A stretch of 8,779 nucleotides of DNA from JBBRHH01 sp038222915. GTDB lineage: Bacteria > Planctomycetota > Phycisphaerae > Tepidisphaerales > Tepidisphaeraceae. The position numbers were made by a program, and so were the translations under genes. This document shows positions 1 to 7,007 of this stretch, in pieces. Position 1 is the stretch's first letter. Each line of letters begins with the position of its first letter. The notes beneath the pieces are model-generated. The model did no database searches. It saw only the letters and a program-made list of their open reading frames with translations, and was not told where the DNA came from. The DNA is taken from positions 1 through 8,779 of the forward strand of contig JBBRHH010000238.1 of assembly GCA_038222915.1 (NCBI GenBank), read 5' to 3'.

Positions 1-1
1 C

Positions 2-472
2 CACCACCTCGAGCTGGTGCTCCGAGTGGATGACTCAAAGTGGCTCGGAGAATTTGCGCTGAACCCCTATTTCGCGTTCTGGAGGGAACTTAAAAACAAG
101 GCCACCGTCGTCTTCGATCCCACCACTTCCGAGGAAAGTTATTATTTCACATTCGGCATCAAGCCTGCTGTGAAGGTCGGCAAGGTCAAACTGGAGTTTC
201 CCAACTTCATCAATATCGTGGCGGATCCGTTTTATCAGGAATTCAACGGTTCCGATGGCGGAACGGGAATCGCCGTATTCTGCTCGGAGATTAAAGCCAG
301 TGTGCCGCTGGAATTCATCCCGAAGGACTACGGCTTCTGGAGCGCCTACGTCGGTTTCAAATACTATCACCTGAGCAATGACGGCTTGCTCGATGGAAAC
401 CAGGTTCTCGCCAGCCCCGGCCGGGATGAAAACCTATGGCAAGTCCACGGCGGCATCTCGATCTTCTACTAA
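2..472 (+). CDS. Probable outer-membrane beta-barrel protein, C-terminal part (5' end outside window)
   Basis: The reading frame is open from base 2 without a start that must be real, so the gene begins upstream of the window; GTG at 17 is only an internal in-frame codon. About 156 residues are visible, ending in TAA at 470-472. The protein shows short amphipathic strands with alternating aromatic residues (for example YYFTFGIKPAV, FWSAYVGFKYYHL) separated by Gly/Asp/Asn-rich turns. Its last strand is LWQVHGGISIFY, with aromatic Phe-Tyr at the very C-terminus. A terminal aromatic strand is typical of barrels inserted by the BAM machinery. No signal peptide can be seen because the N-terminus is missing. 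It lies 30 bases before the hydrolase gene on the same strand and may be co-transcribed, which would make it a candidate porin for that pathway. Assignment to a specific family is not possible; a soluble beta-sandwich protein remains an alternative. Confidence 0.6.
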   Translation, partial: HHLELVLRVDDSKWLGEFALNPYFAFWRELKNKATVVFDPTTSEESYYFTFGIKPAVKVGKVKLEFPNFINIVADPFYQEFNGSDGGTGIAVFCSEIKASVPLEFIPKDYGFWSAYVGFKYYHLSNDGLLDGNQVLASPGRDENLWQVHGGISIFY

Positions 473-502
473 CCATTCTCCCTCCCCCCCACCGCTAAGC
501 AC

Positions 503-1180
503 ATGGAAACGCTCCCGTCATCCAGCATTCCCGCCGAGCCCTATCCATTCGAATTCATTCCCGCAAAATGCGCGCTGCTCATCATCGACATGCAGCGGGA
601 TTTCCTGGAGCCGGGCGGGTTCGGGGAGATGCTCGGGAATGACGTCTCGCAACTGCGCCGCACGATCGAGCCGAACCGAAAGCTGCTTGCCGCGTGGCGG
701 AAGGCGGGGCTTCAGGTGCTGCACACCCGCGAGGGGCACCGGCCGGACCTGACCGACCTGCCGCCGGCGAAGAAAATCCGCGGCCGCAGCAAGAGCTGCA
801 TCGGCGACCCGGGGCCGATGGGCCGCATCCTCGTCCGCGGGGAGGCGGGGCACGACATCATCCCGGAGCTTTATCCGCTGCCGACCGAGCCGGTGATCGA
901 CAAGCCGGGCAAGGGGGCGTTCTTCGCTACCGACTTGCACGCCATTTTGCAGAACAAGGGGATCAAGCAACTGGTCGTGACGGGTGTAACGACGGAAGTG
1001 TGCGTCAACACCACCGTGCGCGAGGCCAACGATCGCGGGTACGACTGTTTGATTCCGGATGATTGCGTGGGGTCATATTTTCCGGAGTTTCAGCAGATGG
1101 GGTTGAAGATGATCAAGGCGCAGGGGGGAATTTTCGGGTGGGTTTCCAATTCATCCAAGATTTTGGCGACGCTGCAATAG
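503..1180 (+). CDS. Isochorismatase-family cysteine hydrolase, biuret amidohydrolase-like
   Basis: This 225-residue protein has the full isochorismatase-like fold pattern. Asp29 lies in LLIIDMQRDF, Lys134 in VIDKPGKGAF and the nucleophile Cys167 in GVTTEVCVNTT; together they form the usual Asp-Lys-Cys triad for hydrolysis of small amides. The segments HTREGHRPDL (74-83) and GPMGRILVRG (104-113), and Gln207 in KAQGGIFGW, resemble biuret amidohydrolase (BiuH), which converts biuret to allophanate and ammonia. The whole residue register agrees with BiuH as I remember it. Ureidoacrylate hydrolase (RutB-like) is the main alternative. No signal peptide is visible, so it should be cytoplasmic. ATG at 503 has no clear Shine-Dalgarno, only a C-rich tract; it is chosen because the conserved domain begins about 20 residues later. 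A permease gene follows after 61 bases with no terminator between, which supports an uptake-and-hydrolysis role. No allophanate hydrolase or cyanuric acid hydrolase gene is in the window. Confidence 0.88.
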   Translation: METLPSSSIPAEPYPFEFIPAKCALLIIDMQRDFLEPGGFGEMLGNDVSQLRRTIEPNRKLLAAWRKAGLQVLHTREGHRPDLTDLPPAKKIRGRSKSCIGDPGPMGRILVRGEAGHDIIPELYPLPTEPVIDKPGKGAFFATDLHAILQNKGIKQLVVTGVTTEVCVNTTVREANDRGYDCLIPDDCVGSYFPEFQQMGLKMIKAQGGIFGWVSNSSKILATLQ

Positions 1181-1230
1181 CAACTGAATTTACCAACCAT
1201 CGACCGTTTCAACCGACCGGCCGCGTAGAA

Positions 1231-1236
1231 AGAAGG
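1231..1236 (+). promoter_or_regulatory. Shine-Dalgarno for the permease gene
   Basis: AGAAGG lies five bases before the ATG at 1242. This is a good ribosome-binding site and supports that start, in contrast to the upstream hydrolase gene, which lacks one. Confidence 0.7.
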
Positions 1237-1241
1237 CACCT

Positions 1242-2846
1242 ATGGAAGCGAAACGACCAGCGATCTGGACTCCCGGAGACTGGAACGCATTCTTCGGATT
1301 CGGGACCAACATTCTTGTCAATCTGCTCACTCTCACCGGACTGCTTCGATATGTTTTGAAGATGCCCGACGAGTTGGTCTTCAAGCGCATCCTGCCTGCC
1401 ACCGGGCTGATGATGTGCATGAGCACCATGTACTACGCGTGGCTGGCGTATCGGCTTGCCAAGAAGACAGGCCGCACGGACGTGTGCGCGTTGCCGTCAG
1501 GGATCAGCGTTCCGCACATGTTCATCGTGACCTTTGTCATCATGCTTCCTGTGAAGCTGGCGACCGGCGATCCGGTCAAAGGCTGGCAGGCCGGCCTGAC
1601 CTGGGTGTTTATCCAGAGCTTCGTGCTCATGCTGGGCGGGTTCCTCGCTCCAATCGTTCGTAAGATCACCCCCAAGGCGGCTTTGCTTGGCGCACTTGCC
1701 GGCGTATCCATTACGTTCATCTCCATGTCGCCCGCCCTCAACATGTATATGACGCCGCTGATTGGCGTCGTCTGCTTCGCTATCATTCTTGCCAGTTGGT
1801 TTGGCGGCGTGAAGTATGGCAAGATCCCGGCCGGCTTGGTCGCGATCGCCGCCGGTTCGTTGATCGCGTGGGGCTCGACCGCGATGGGCTATCACCTCGG
1901 CGACATGAGTGTCGCCAAGCTCAAGGGATCGTTCGAAACTTTTGGCTTCTCCGTACCCCACCCGGTCATTGGGCTTGTGCTGGGCGGCTTGCACTGGAGC
2001 TTTTTGAAAGTCATTCTGGTCACCGCCATTCCGTTCGGTATTTATGATCTGGTCGAAGCGATGGACAATGTCGTCAGCGCATCGGCCGCCGGCGACGATT
2101 TCCCCACGACCCGCGTGCTGACGGCCGACGGTGTCGTGAGCCTGATCGGCTGCCTTATGGGCAACCCGTTTATCAACGCCGTCTACATCGGCCATCCCGG
2201 TTGGAAGGCCATGGGCGGCCGCATCGGCTACTCTGCCGCCACCGGCGTCATGGTCATCTTGCTCGCATGGTTCGGGATTATCTCGCTGATGTCGGCGTTG
2301 ATTCCGGTTGTCGCGATTGCCCCGATTCTTCTCTACATCGGTATGTTGATCGGATCGCAGGCGTTCCAGGAAAGCCCGAAACGTCACGCACCGGCCATTG
2401 TGCTGGCACTTGTGCCTTCCCTCGCGGCCTGGGCGAAAATGCTGATCGACAATTCGCTGGGCGCGGCCGGGATTCACGACATCACTCCCGAGCTGATTGC
2501 CAACATGGCGCAGACCGGTGTGTTGTACAAAGGGATTTCCATCCTGGGCGGCGGTTCGATTCTGGCCGGCGTCATCCTCGGTGCGATTGCCACGTTCATC
2601 ATCGATCGCCAGTTGGTGAAGGCGGCATGGTTTGCAGTCGCGGGCGCGGTGCTGACCTTCTTCGGGCTGATGCACGGCGAAACGATTGGCATCAATCAAA
2701 CGACCGGCGTGGCCGTAGCGTACCTGATGGTTGCGGGGATCATGGCCGGGTGTCACGTCTTTGGCTTTGGCGCAGCCACGGCAGGGGCCGTCGATCTGCA
2801 CGAAGAGGAAGAGGAGGAACTCGGCGACGTGGAGCTGGCCGTCTAG
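1242..2846 (+). CDS. NCS2-type (xanthine/uracil permease superfamily, AzgA-like) membrane transporter
   Basis: This 534-residue polytopic inner-membrane protein has roughly a dozen hydrophobic segments, consistent with the 14-helix NCS2 fold of nucleobase transporters. Visible family-like features are the early GFGTNILVNLLTLTG segment (19-33), ALPSGISVPHMF (83-94), and DLVEAMDNVVSASAAGDDF (269-287) with Glu272 where NCS2 proteins keep the substrate-binding Glu of helix 8. After these come TADGVVSLIGCLMGNPF (294-310), a GGRIGYSAATG stretch (325-335) and PILLYIGMLIG (361-371). The order ADG, small-residue turn, then GGR-G matches AzgA-like permeases. The C-terminus is an acidic cytosolic-type tail with six consecutive Glu (521-526). 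The start is supported by AGAAGG five bases upstream. The gene is the last of the plus-strand unit and is followed by a strong hairpin. The substrate is unknown: the neighbouring amidohydrolase suggests a pyrimidine, purine or biuret/triazine-like compound, by inference only. Confidence 0.85.
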   Translation: MEAKRPAIWTPGDWNAFFGFGTNILVNLLTLTGLLRYVLKMPDELVFKRILPATGLMMCMSTMYYAWLAYRLAKKTGRTDVCALPSGISVPHMFIVTFVIMLPVKLATGDPVKGWQAGLTWVFIQSFVLMLGGFLAPIVRKITPKAALLGALAGVSITFISMSPALNMYMTPLIGVVCFAIILASWFGGVKYGKIPAGLVAIAAGSLIAWGSTAMGYHLGDMSVAKLKGSFETFGFSVPHPVIGLVLGGLHWSFLKVILVTAIPFGIYDLVEAMDNVVSASAAGDDFPTTRVLTADGVVSLIGCLMGNPFINAVYIGHPGWKAMGGRIGYSAATGVMVILLAWFGIISLMSALIPVVAIAPILLYIGMLIGSQAFQESPKRHAPAIVLALVPSLAAWAKMLIDNSLGAAGIHDITPELIANMAQTGVLYKGISILGGGSILAGVILGAIATFIIDRQLVKAAWFAVAGAVLTFFGLMHGETIGINQTTGVAVAYLMVAGIMAGCHVFGFGAATAGAVDLHEEEEEELGDVELAV

Positions 2847-2883
2847 CCCTCTCGACGGGATAGTCAAAGAGCATTGAAAACAG

Positions 2884-2915
2884 GCCGCCCCGAAGCTTCA
2901 AGGCTTCGGGGCGGC
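2884..2915 (+). terminator. Probable transcription terminator hairpin
   Basis: Bases 2884-2896 and 2903-2915 form a perfect 13-bp GC-rich inverted repeat (GCCGCCCCGAAGC and its complement) around a 6-base loop TTCAAG, 37 bases after the permease stop. The following bases GTCGTTGT give only a weak U-tract, so termination may be partial or aided by a protein factor. It separates the permease unit from the tRNA gene promoter. Confidence 0.75.
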
Positions 2916-2930
2916 GTCGTTGTCAAAGTG

Positions 2931-2957
2931 TTGACAGAGCGCGTACGGTCATAGAAT
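2931..2957 (+). promoter_or_regulatory. Sigma-70-like promoter of the tRNA-His gene
   Basis: A perfect TTGACA (-35) at 2931-2936 is followed after 15 bases by TAGAAT (-10, five of six consensus bases) at 2952-2957. Reading the -10 two bases later as GAATAT gives the ideal 17-base gap but a poorer match. The boxes lie just after the hairpin and 18 bases before the tRNA, as expected for a separately transcribed tRNA gene. Confidence 0.65.
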
Positions 2958-2974
2958 ATGTCGGACCGTAAGTT

Positions 2975-3048
2975 GGTGGCTGTAGCTCAGTTGGTAGAGC
3001 ACTAGGTTGTGGTCCTAGTGGTCGCGGGTTCGAGCCCCGTCAGTCACC
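2975..3048 (+). tRNA. tRNA-His (anticodon GTG)
   Basis: The cloverleaf can be drawn in full. The acceptor stem is 2976-2982 with 3041-3047 (one G-T pair), the D stem GCTC/GAGC, and the anticodon stem CTAGG/CCTAG around loop TTGTGGT, giving anticodon GTG at 3009-3011. The T stem is GCGGG/CCCGT with loop TTCGAGC. The extra G at 2975 (G-1) faces the discriminator C at 3048, the identity pair that histidyl-tRNA synthetase recognises in bacteria. The 3' CCA is not encoded (CTTTCC follows), so it must be added by tRNA nucleotidyltransferase. A TTGACA/TAGAAT promoter lies immediately upstream. Confidence 0.97.
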
Positions 3049-3123
3049 CTTTCCGAGACAACATTGGCAGAGCAACAATGACAGACGCACGACCGCGTTC
3101 GTATTGTTCTTCTCATGACATGG
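3049..3123. other. Short convergent spacer between tRNA-His and the methyltransferase gene
   Basis: Transcription of the tRNA (plus) and of the glycan operon (minus) meets here. I see only a weak 5-base inverted repeat (CATTG...CAATG around 3063-3081) and no convincing terminator or T-run for either direction. The plus-strand open frames that begin in or near it overlap the tRNA or run antisense to the methyltransferase and are not supported. Confidence 0.4.
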
Positions 3124-4038
3124 TCAGACGGGCTTGTACGCGATGGCCGCGATGTTGCCTGCGGGCATGGGGATGGGAACGTTGCCAATGTGCAGGAACT
3201 TCAGCGCGGATACAATGCCCGGTTTCCATGTTCTGGGCATCGGAAGCAGCTTGGCCCAGTAGTGCAGGGGATAGCGGTTCAGAATGGTTTGGACCGTGCA
3301 CCGCGTGAAGCCAGCACGTTCCAGCATGGAACGAATGCTTTTCTTTGAGAACAGCTGAAGGTGCTCGACATCGAAAATTGGACTCTTTCGGCCGAGGCAT
3401 TTGGCTGACAAGGCGCGGCGATCATGTCCCACCAGATAAATTGCCCCGCCAGGCTTTAAGAGTGTCATTGCCGCGTGACACATGGCCGCCGGATCGTAGA
3501 GGTGCTCAACGGTTTGGAAGCATGTGATCAGGCTGAGCGACTCAGGTTGATAATGCTCGGGTCGGAAGATGTCCTGGCGAAGAAGTGGCCGTACTTTGTC
3601 CGTGGCCGCCCGGATCGGTGCAGCCGAAGGCTCGACGCCAAAAACGTTTGTGAACCCAGCGGCCAATAGCTCGCCGAGAAAGACGCCGTCGCCTGCCCCA
3701 ATATCCAATGCCCCGTTCAGATCCGGAAGTTGTGCCGTGATGTTTGGCAATAGCTTCGCGTATGTCCGACTGGCATATCCCGCCTCCTGCACGCTATCGA
3801 AGGCCGCGTCGCGGTATGCGGCAAACAAGGCGTTCGCTTCCGGCAACGGACTGGCATACAGCAGATCGCAGGCCGGACATTCGATGAGCCGGTGATGCAT
3901 GTATTCCGGCAGCTTTCGCGATGCGAAGGCGAATTCATCCAGGTCATCCGGACGCAGGTTTTCTTCGGCAAATACGCTTGATTCGTCAGTGTTTCCGCAG
4001 ACCGGACAACATCGGGTGATCAACTGCATGTCGTGCAT
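3124..4038 (-). CDS. Class I SAM-dependent methyltransferase with N-terminal zinc-ribbon motif
   Basis: This 304-residue protein begins with two CxxC pairs (Cys11-Pro-Val-Cys14 and Cys54-Pro-Ala-Cys57), a likely structural zinc ribbon. A Rossmann methyltransferase domain follows: motif I is ALDIGAGDGVF (110-120), the acidic SAM-ribose residue is Glu136 in GVEPS (134-138), QTVEHL (175-180) resembles the motif of the Methyltransf_23 group, and LLKPGG (193-198) is the post-II signature. The architecture recalls sugar C-methyltransferases (TylC3/NovU type) that pair an N-terminal zinc domain with this fold. Those are usually around 400 residues with an extra C-terminal domain that is absent here, so the acceptor is open. 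It is the last gene of the minus-strand operon, 22 bases after the epimerase-glycosyltransferase stop, which points to a sugar or glycolipid acceptor. The ATG at 4038 has no clear Shine-Dalgarno; a second ATG three codons later is possible. Confidence 0.85.
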   Translation of the reverse strand: MHDMQLITRCCPVCGNTDESSVFAEENLRPDDLDEFAFASRKLPEYMHHRLIECPACDLLYASPLPEANALFAAYRDAAFDSVQEAGYASRTYAKLLPNITAQLPDLNGALDIGAGDGVFLGELLAAGFTNVFGVEPSAAPIRAATDKVRPLLRQDIFRPEHYQPESLSLITCFQTVEHLYDPAAMCHAAMTLLKPGGAIYLVGHDRRALSAKCLGRKSPIFDVEHLQLFSKKSIRSMLERAGFTRCTVQTILNRYPLHYWAKLLPMPRTWKPGIVSALKFLHIGNVPIPMPAGNIAAIAYKPV

Positions 4039-4060
4039 GGGTATCGCCGTTCGGGTTCGC

Positions 4061-6100
4061 TCAGGAGTGGTCGCCGGCGCCCTCGTGCGTATCGGCCGCC
4101 AATCTTATTTCTCCCTCACGAATGATGCTCCGGCGAATAAACAACGGCCTCCGCTTGGCCTCCTCAAATATCTTCGCGACATATTCCCCGACCAGTCCGA
4201 CCGCAAACAGATTAATCGCGCCAAAGAATAGAACGAGCAGCAAAACCGTCGTGATGCCCGAAGCCGAGCGTTGCGGCCAGAATATCCGCACCGCTACCGC
4301 GACCATCCCGATCAAAACACTCAACGCCAACAACATCGCGCCAAAGAAGCTCAAGATATTCAGCGGCACGTTGCTGAAAGAAAGAATGCCCTTCTTGGCC
4401 CAGCCGATGTTTCGCAAAAGGTTGTTCGTGCTGCTGCCGAACATCCGCTCGGGTCGCATGTAATCCACACCGGTCTGCTTGAATCCAACGAAGGCGCGCA
4501 CGCCCCGCAAAAATAAATCGCGCTCTGGAAAATGCAAAACCGCCGCCACCACCCGCTTGTCCATCAGTGAAAAATCCCCGGCGTCATGCGGGATCTTCAT
4601 GTAGGAAAATTTGTCGAACAGCCGGTAAAAGAGCTTGTACGACATCTGCATATGCCAGGGTGCTTCCCGCTTCACGCGCCGGCCGTACACCACGTCGAAG
4701 CCTTCCCGCCATGTGCTCACAAATTGCTCGATTAACTCCGGTGGATCCTGCAAGTCTCCATCCAGCAGCACGCAGGAATTCTTGCCGGCGATCTCCATTC
4801 CACTCCGAAATGCCGCCTGCGAACCGAAGTTTCTCGAATGCGAAATGCCGACCACACGCCGGTCATTGCGCGAAATCTTCCGGATCACCTCTTCGGTGTC
4901 ATCCGGGCTGCAGTCGTTCACAAAGATGATCTCGTAGTCAATGTTCAACTTCGTAAAGATCGCCTTGAGCCGTTCATACATGACCGGAATTGCCTGGTTG
5001 TCGCGATAGCAGGCAACGATCGCGCTGACGCTGTGTTTTGTGTCCAGGCCGTACTGCTTCGACAACCGCTCATATCCCGCCTTGTTCGCAAACGCCTTGT
5101 ACCACGCAATCGTCCGCTCCAACCCCGCGGCAAACGAAGTCCGCGCCCGCCAGCCCAGTTGCTCCTGGGCCTTCCTCGCATCCGCATACCAATCCGCCAA
5201 ATCCCAGCCCCGGTTCGGCATTGTGTAGGCCGGCTGGCCGGGCGTGCCAAACATTTCAGCCGCCGCCTCGGCCACGTCTTGAATCGTCGTTTTTCGACCC
5301 GATCCGATATTGAACGACTCCCCATACATTTCTTCCGTGAGGTTCAGCGCCGTATCGATAAACGCCTCACACGAATCTTCGATGTAGACAAAGTCCCGCG
5401 AAACATCCGGATGCACATACTGCGGTGCTTTGCCATCCAGTCCCAGCCGCACAATGTTTGGAATCAACCGAGACGGGTCCTCCATCGGCCCATAGATCGA
5501 GTACAGCCGCAGATTCGCACACGGAAACTGTTTCTTCTTCCCGTAAAAATAAATCAGGTTCGCCGCCGCCACCTTCGATACCGCATAGTCGCTGTTGGGC
5601 GCGGTCATCCGCGTCTCCAGCGGCCCCGACGCGTTGTACCCGTATTCCGAAGAGCTCCCCGCATGCACATAACACGCAACCCCGCGCGCCTCCAGCCGCC
5701 ACATCAGCCGCGAAGTAAAATTGAAATTGGTCTGATAGATCAACTGCGGATCGGTCTCAAACGAATAAGCCCCATACGCGACACAATTAAAAATCGTTCG
5801 CGGCTTGATCTCATCCAGCAACTCATCCAGATTGCTGTCCACCAGCAGATCCGCGACATGCACCTTGGAACTCGGCACCGATTCCAACCGCCACGCCGGC
5901 AACCGCGTGGTCGTGCCATGCGCATCGTCCCGTTCCTCAAGAATCATCTGCAGCAGGTTTGCCCCGACGAACCCACTCGCGCCCAAAACAAGAATCGGCC
6001 CCTGAAGGCGCTTAATCTTCTGCGGCAGTTCAGAGAGTTCCCCAAGCGACTCCCCGTTGGTGTTGCCGGCCTGTTCACGCTGCAATGTTGCCGTGCTCAA
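4061..6100 (-). CDS. Fused NAD-dependent sugar epimerase/dehydratase and polyprenyl-phosphate glycosyltransferase
   Basis: One uninterrupted 679-residue frame holds two enzymes. Residues about 34-340 form an extended short-chain dehydrogenase: the Rossmann loop GASGFVG (40-46), Ser150/Ser151 in AGSSSEYG and the catalytic pair Tyr172/Lys176 in DYAVSK, then RDFVYIEDSCEAF (235-247) and FNIGSGRKTTI (263-273), as in nucleotide-sugar 4-epimerases and dehydratases. Residues about 357-560 form a GT-A family 2 transferase with IVACYRDNQ, FVNDCSPDDT (393-402) and LDGDLQDPPE (446-455), the GtrB/ArnC/DPM1-like hallmark. Two membrane helices follow (about 578-607 and 614-640), then a basic RRPLFIRR segment, as in enzymes that load sugar onto undecaprenyl phosphate at the inner membrane. 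The start is TTG at 6098-6100, preceded by GGAGG at a 4-base gap and overlapping the upstream gene by 26 bases. Alternative starts lack this support. Each domain is confident; the donor sugar is unknown. Confidence 0.9.
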   Translation of the reverse strand: MSTATLQREQAGNTNGESLGELSELPQKIKRLQGPILVLGASGFVGANLLQMILEERDDAHGTTTRLPAWRLESVPSSKVHVADLLVDSNLDELLDEIKPRTIFNCVAYGAYSFETDPQLIYQTNFNFTSRLMWRLEARGVACYVHAGSSSEYGYNASGPLETRMTAPNSDYAVSKVAAANLIYFYGKKKQFPCANLRLYSIYGPMEDPSRLIPNIVRLGLDGKAPQYVHPDVSRDFVYIEDSCEAFIDTALNLTEEMYGESFNIGSGRKTTIQDVAEAAAEMFGTPGQPAYTMPNRGWDLADWYADARKAQEQLGWRARTSFAAGLERTIAWYKAFANKAGYERLSKQYGLDTKHSVSAIVACYRDNQAIPVMYERLKAIFTKLNIDYEIIFVNDCSPDDTEEVIRKISRNDRRVVGISHSRNFGSQAAFRSGMEIAGKNSCVLLDGDLQDPPELIEQFVSTWREGFDVVYGRRVKREAPWHMQMSYKLFYRLFDKFSYMKIPHDAGDFSLMDKRVVAAVLHFPERDLFLRGVRAFVGFKQTGVDYMRPERMFGSSTNNLLRNIGWAKKGILSFSNVPLNILSFFGAMLLALSVLIGMVAVAVRIFWPQRSASGITTVLLLVLFFGAINLFAVGLVGEYVAKIFEEAKRRPLFIRRSIIREGEIRLAADTHEGAGDHS

Positions 6101-7007
6101 TCATCCTCCATTCCGCCAGCCGACTGCGAATTGATGCCGGGTCCATCCCGCATTCCATGCGATGAAATTTCTGCGATCCATATCGGCCCGACGCATACCC
6201 ATCCGCCGCCACATGCGCAAATCGCGCCGGGCTTTCCCCCCGCAGTAGCAGTTCGCGCGCAATCATCTGCCCCACTCCGCCAGTGACCATATGCTCCTCA
6301 ACTACCAACAGCGTGCCCGATGACCTGACGTCGGAAATGAACTCATCCGGCAATTCAAGAATCGGCAGTTCCGCGACCACCCAGAGGTTTGGCCGATGCC
6401 GCTCCGGCAGTTCCAGCGCCATCGCCACAATCGGCCCGGCCACCGTTCCCACCGCCAGCAGCACCGCCCCGCCCCCCTCCGTCAATCGCCGCCACGGGGC
6501 ATACTCCGGCACCTTAAAGCCCATCGGCTCTTCGCTGGCCCCAAGCCGCAGATAAGCCGGATGTTCAAACTTCTCGAGCTTCTCCACAACTGCTGGCACG
6601 TCCTTCCCGAACGTCGGCACAAACACATGCATATTTCGCAGCGTCAGCAGCGCCCCGTAATCTTCCAGCGCGTGATGCGTTCCACCCATGACGCCGTACC
6701 CATACCCGCCGCCATTCCCCACCAGCACCGCCGGCAGATCGTGCATTGCCAGGTCATTCCGAATCTGTTCGAACGGCCGCGCGTAAACAAACGGCGCAAT
6801 GCTGTAAATCCACGGCCGTAGGCCACTGCGCGCAAGTCCCGCCGCGACCGAAACCATATTCTGTTCCGCAATCCCTGCATTAATAAACCGCTTCCCCATC
6901 GCGGCCTGCAACGGCTCGAGTGCCTTAAATCCAAGGTCGCCGGTCAGGAACACCACCTTCTCATCACTCGCCGCGGCTAGGAGCGACCAGCAAAATTCGT
7001 TTCGCAC
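6075..7007 (-). CDS. Transketolase, C-terminal subunit (pyrimidine-binding plus C-domain)
   Basis: This 310-residue protein corresponds to the second half of transketolase. GIAEQNMVSVAAGLA (45-59) contains Glu48, the residue that activates the thiamine diphosphate aminopyrimidine ring. GGTHHALEDYG (108-118) matches the conserved THH-ED segment. The second domain has LLAVGTVAG (183-191) and LLVVEEHMVTGGVGQ (233-247), typical of the transketolase C-domain. It needs the N-terminal subunit encoded just upstream, with which it would form the thiamine-dependent enzyme moving two-carbon ketol units between sugars. The start is GTG at 7005-7007, preceded by GGGAGGTGA, which fits better than any ATG. 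The gene overlaps the N-subunit gene by 31 bases and the fused gene by 26 bases, so translation is probably coupled. The split form and glycan neighbours argue against the housekeeping pentose-phosphate enzyme. Confidence 0.92.
   Translation of the reverse strand: MRNEFCWSLLAAASDEKVVFLTGDLGFKALEPLQAAMGKRFINAGIAEQNMVSVAAGLARSGLRPWIYSIAPFVYARPFEQIRNDLAMHDLPAVLVGNGGGYGYGVMGGTHHALEDYGALLTLRNMHVFVPTFGKDVPAVVEKLEKFEHPAYLRLGASEEPMGFKVPEYAPWRRLTEGGGAVLLAVGTVAGPIVAMALELPERHRPNLWVVAELPILELPDEFISDVRSSGTLLVVEEHMVTGGVGQMIARELLLRGESPARFAHVAADGYASGRYGSQKFHRMECGMDPASIRSRLAEWRMIEHGNIAA
6105..6109 (-). promoter_or_regulatory. Shine-Dalgarno for the TTG start of the fused gene
   Basis: On the minus strand GGAGG is followed by ATGA and then TTG. 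The site lies inside the end of the transketolase C-subunit gene. The ATG within ATGATTG is in the frame of that upstream gene, so TTG is the start that fits the fused protein. Confidence 0.7.

Noticed and set aside
1497..2867. A 456-codon open frame on the minus strand opposite the permease gene
   Set aside because: It is antisense to a clear membrane transporter. Its protein is full of His, Arg, Asp and Gln without any family motif, as expected from the complement of hydrophobic, GC-rich codons.
3009..3348. Plus-strand open frames starting in the tRNA and in the methyltransferase 3' end
   Set aside because: They overlap a complete tRNA-His and run antisense to the methyltransferase; neither protein resembles anything.
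4838..6286. A 482-codon open frame on the plus strand opposite the fused epimerase-glycosyltransferase gene
   Set aside because: It is antisense to well-supported domains with catalytic motifs. The translated protein is Arg/Pro-rich and shows no recognisable motif, so it is a composition shadow.
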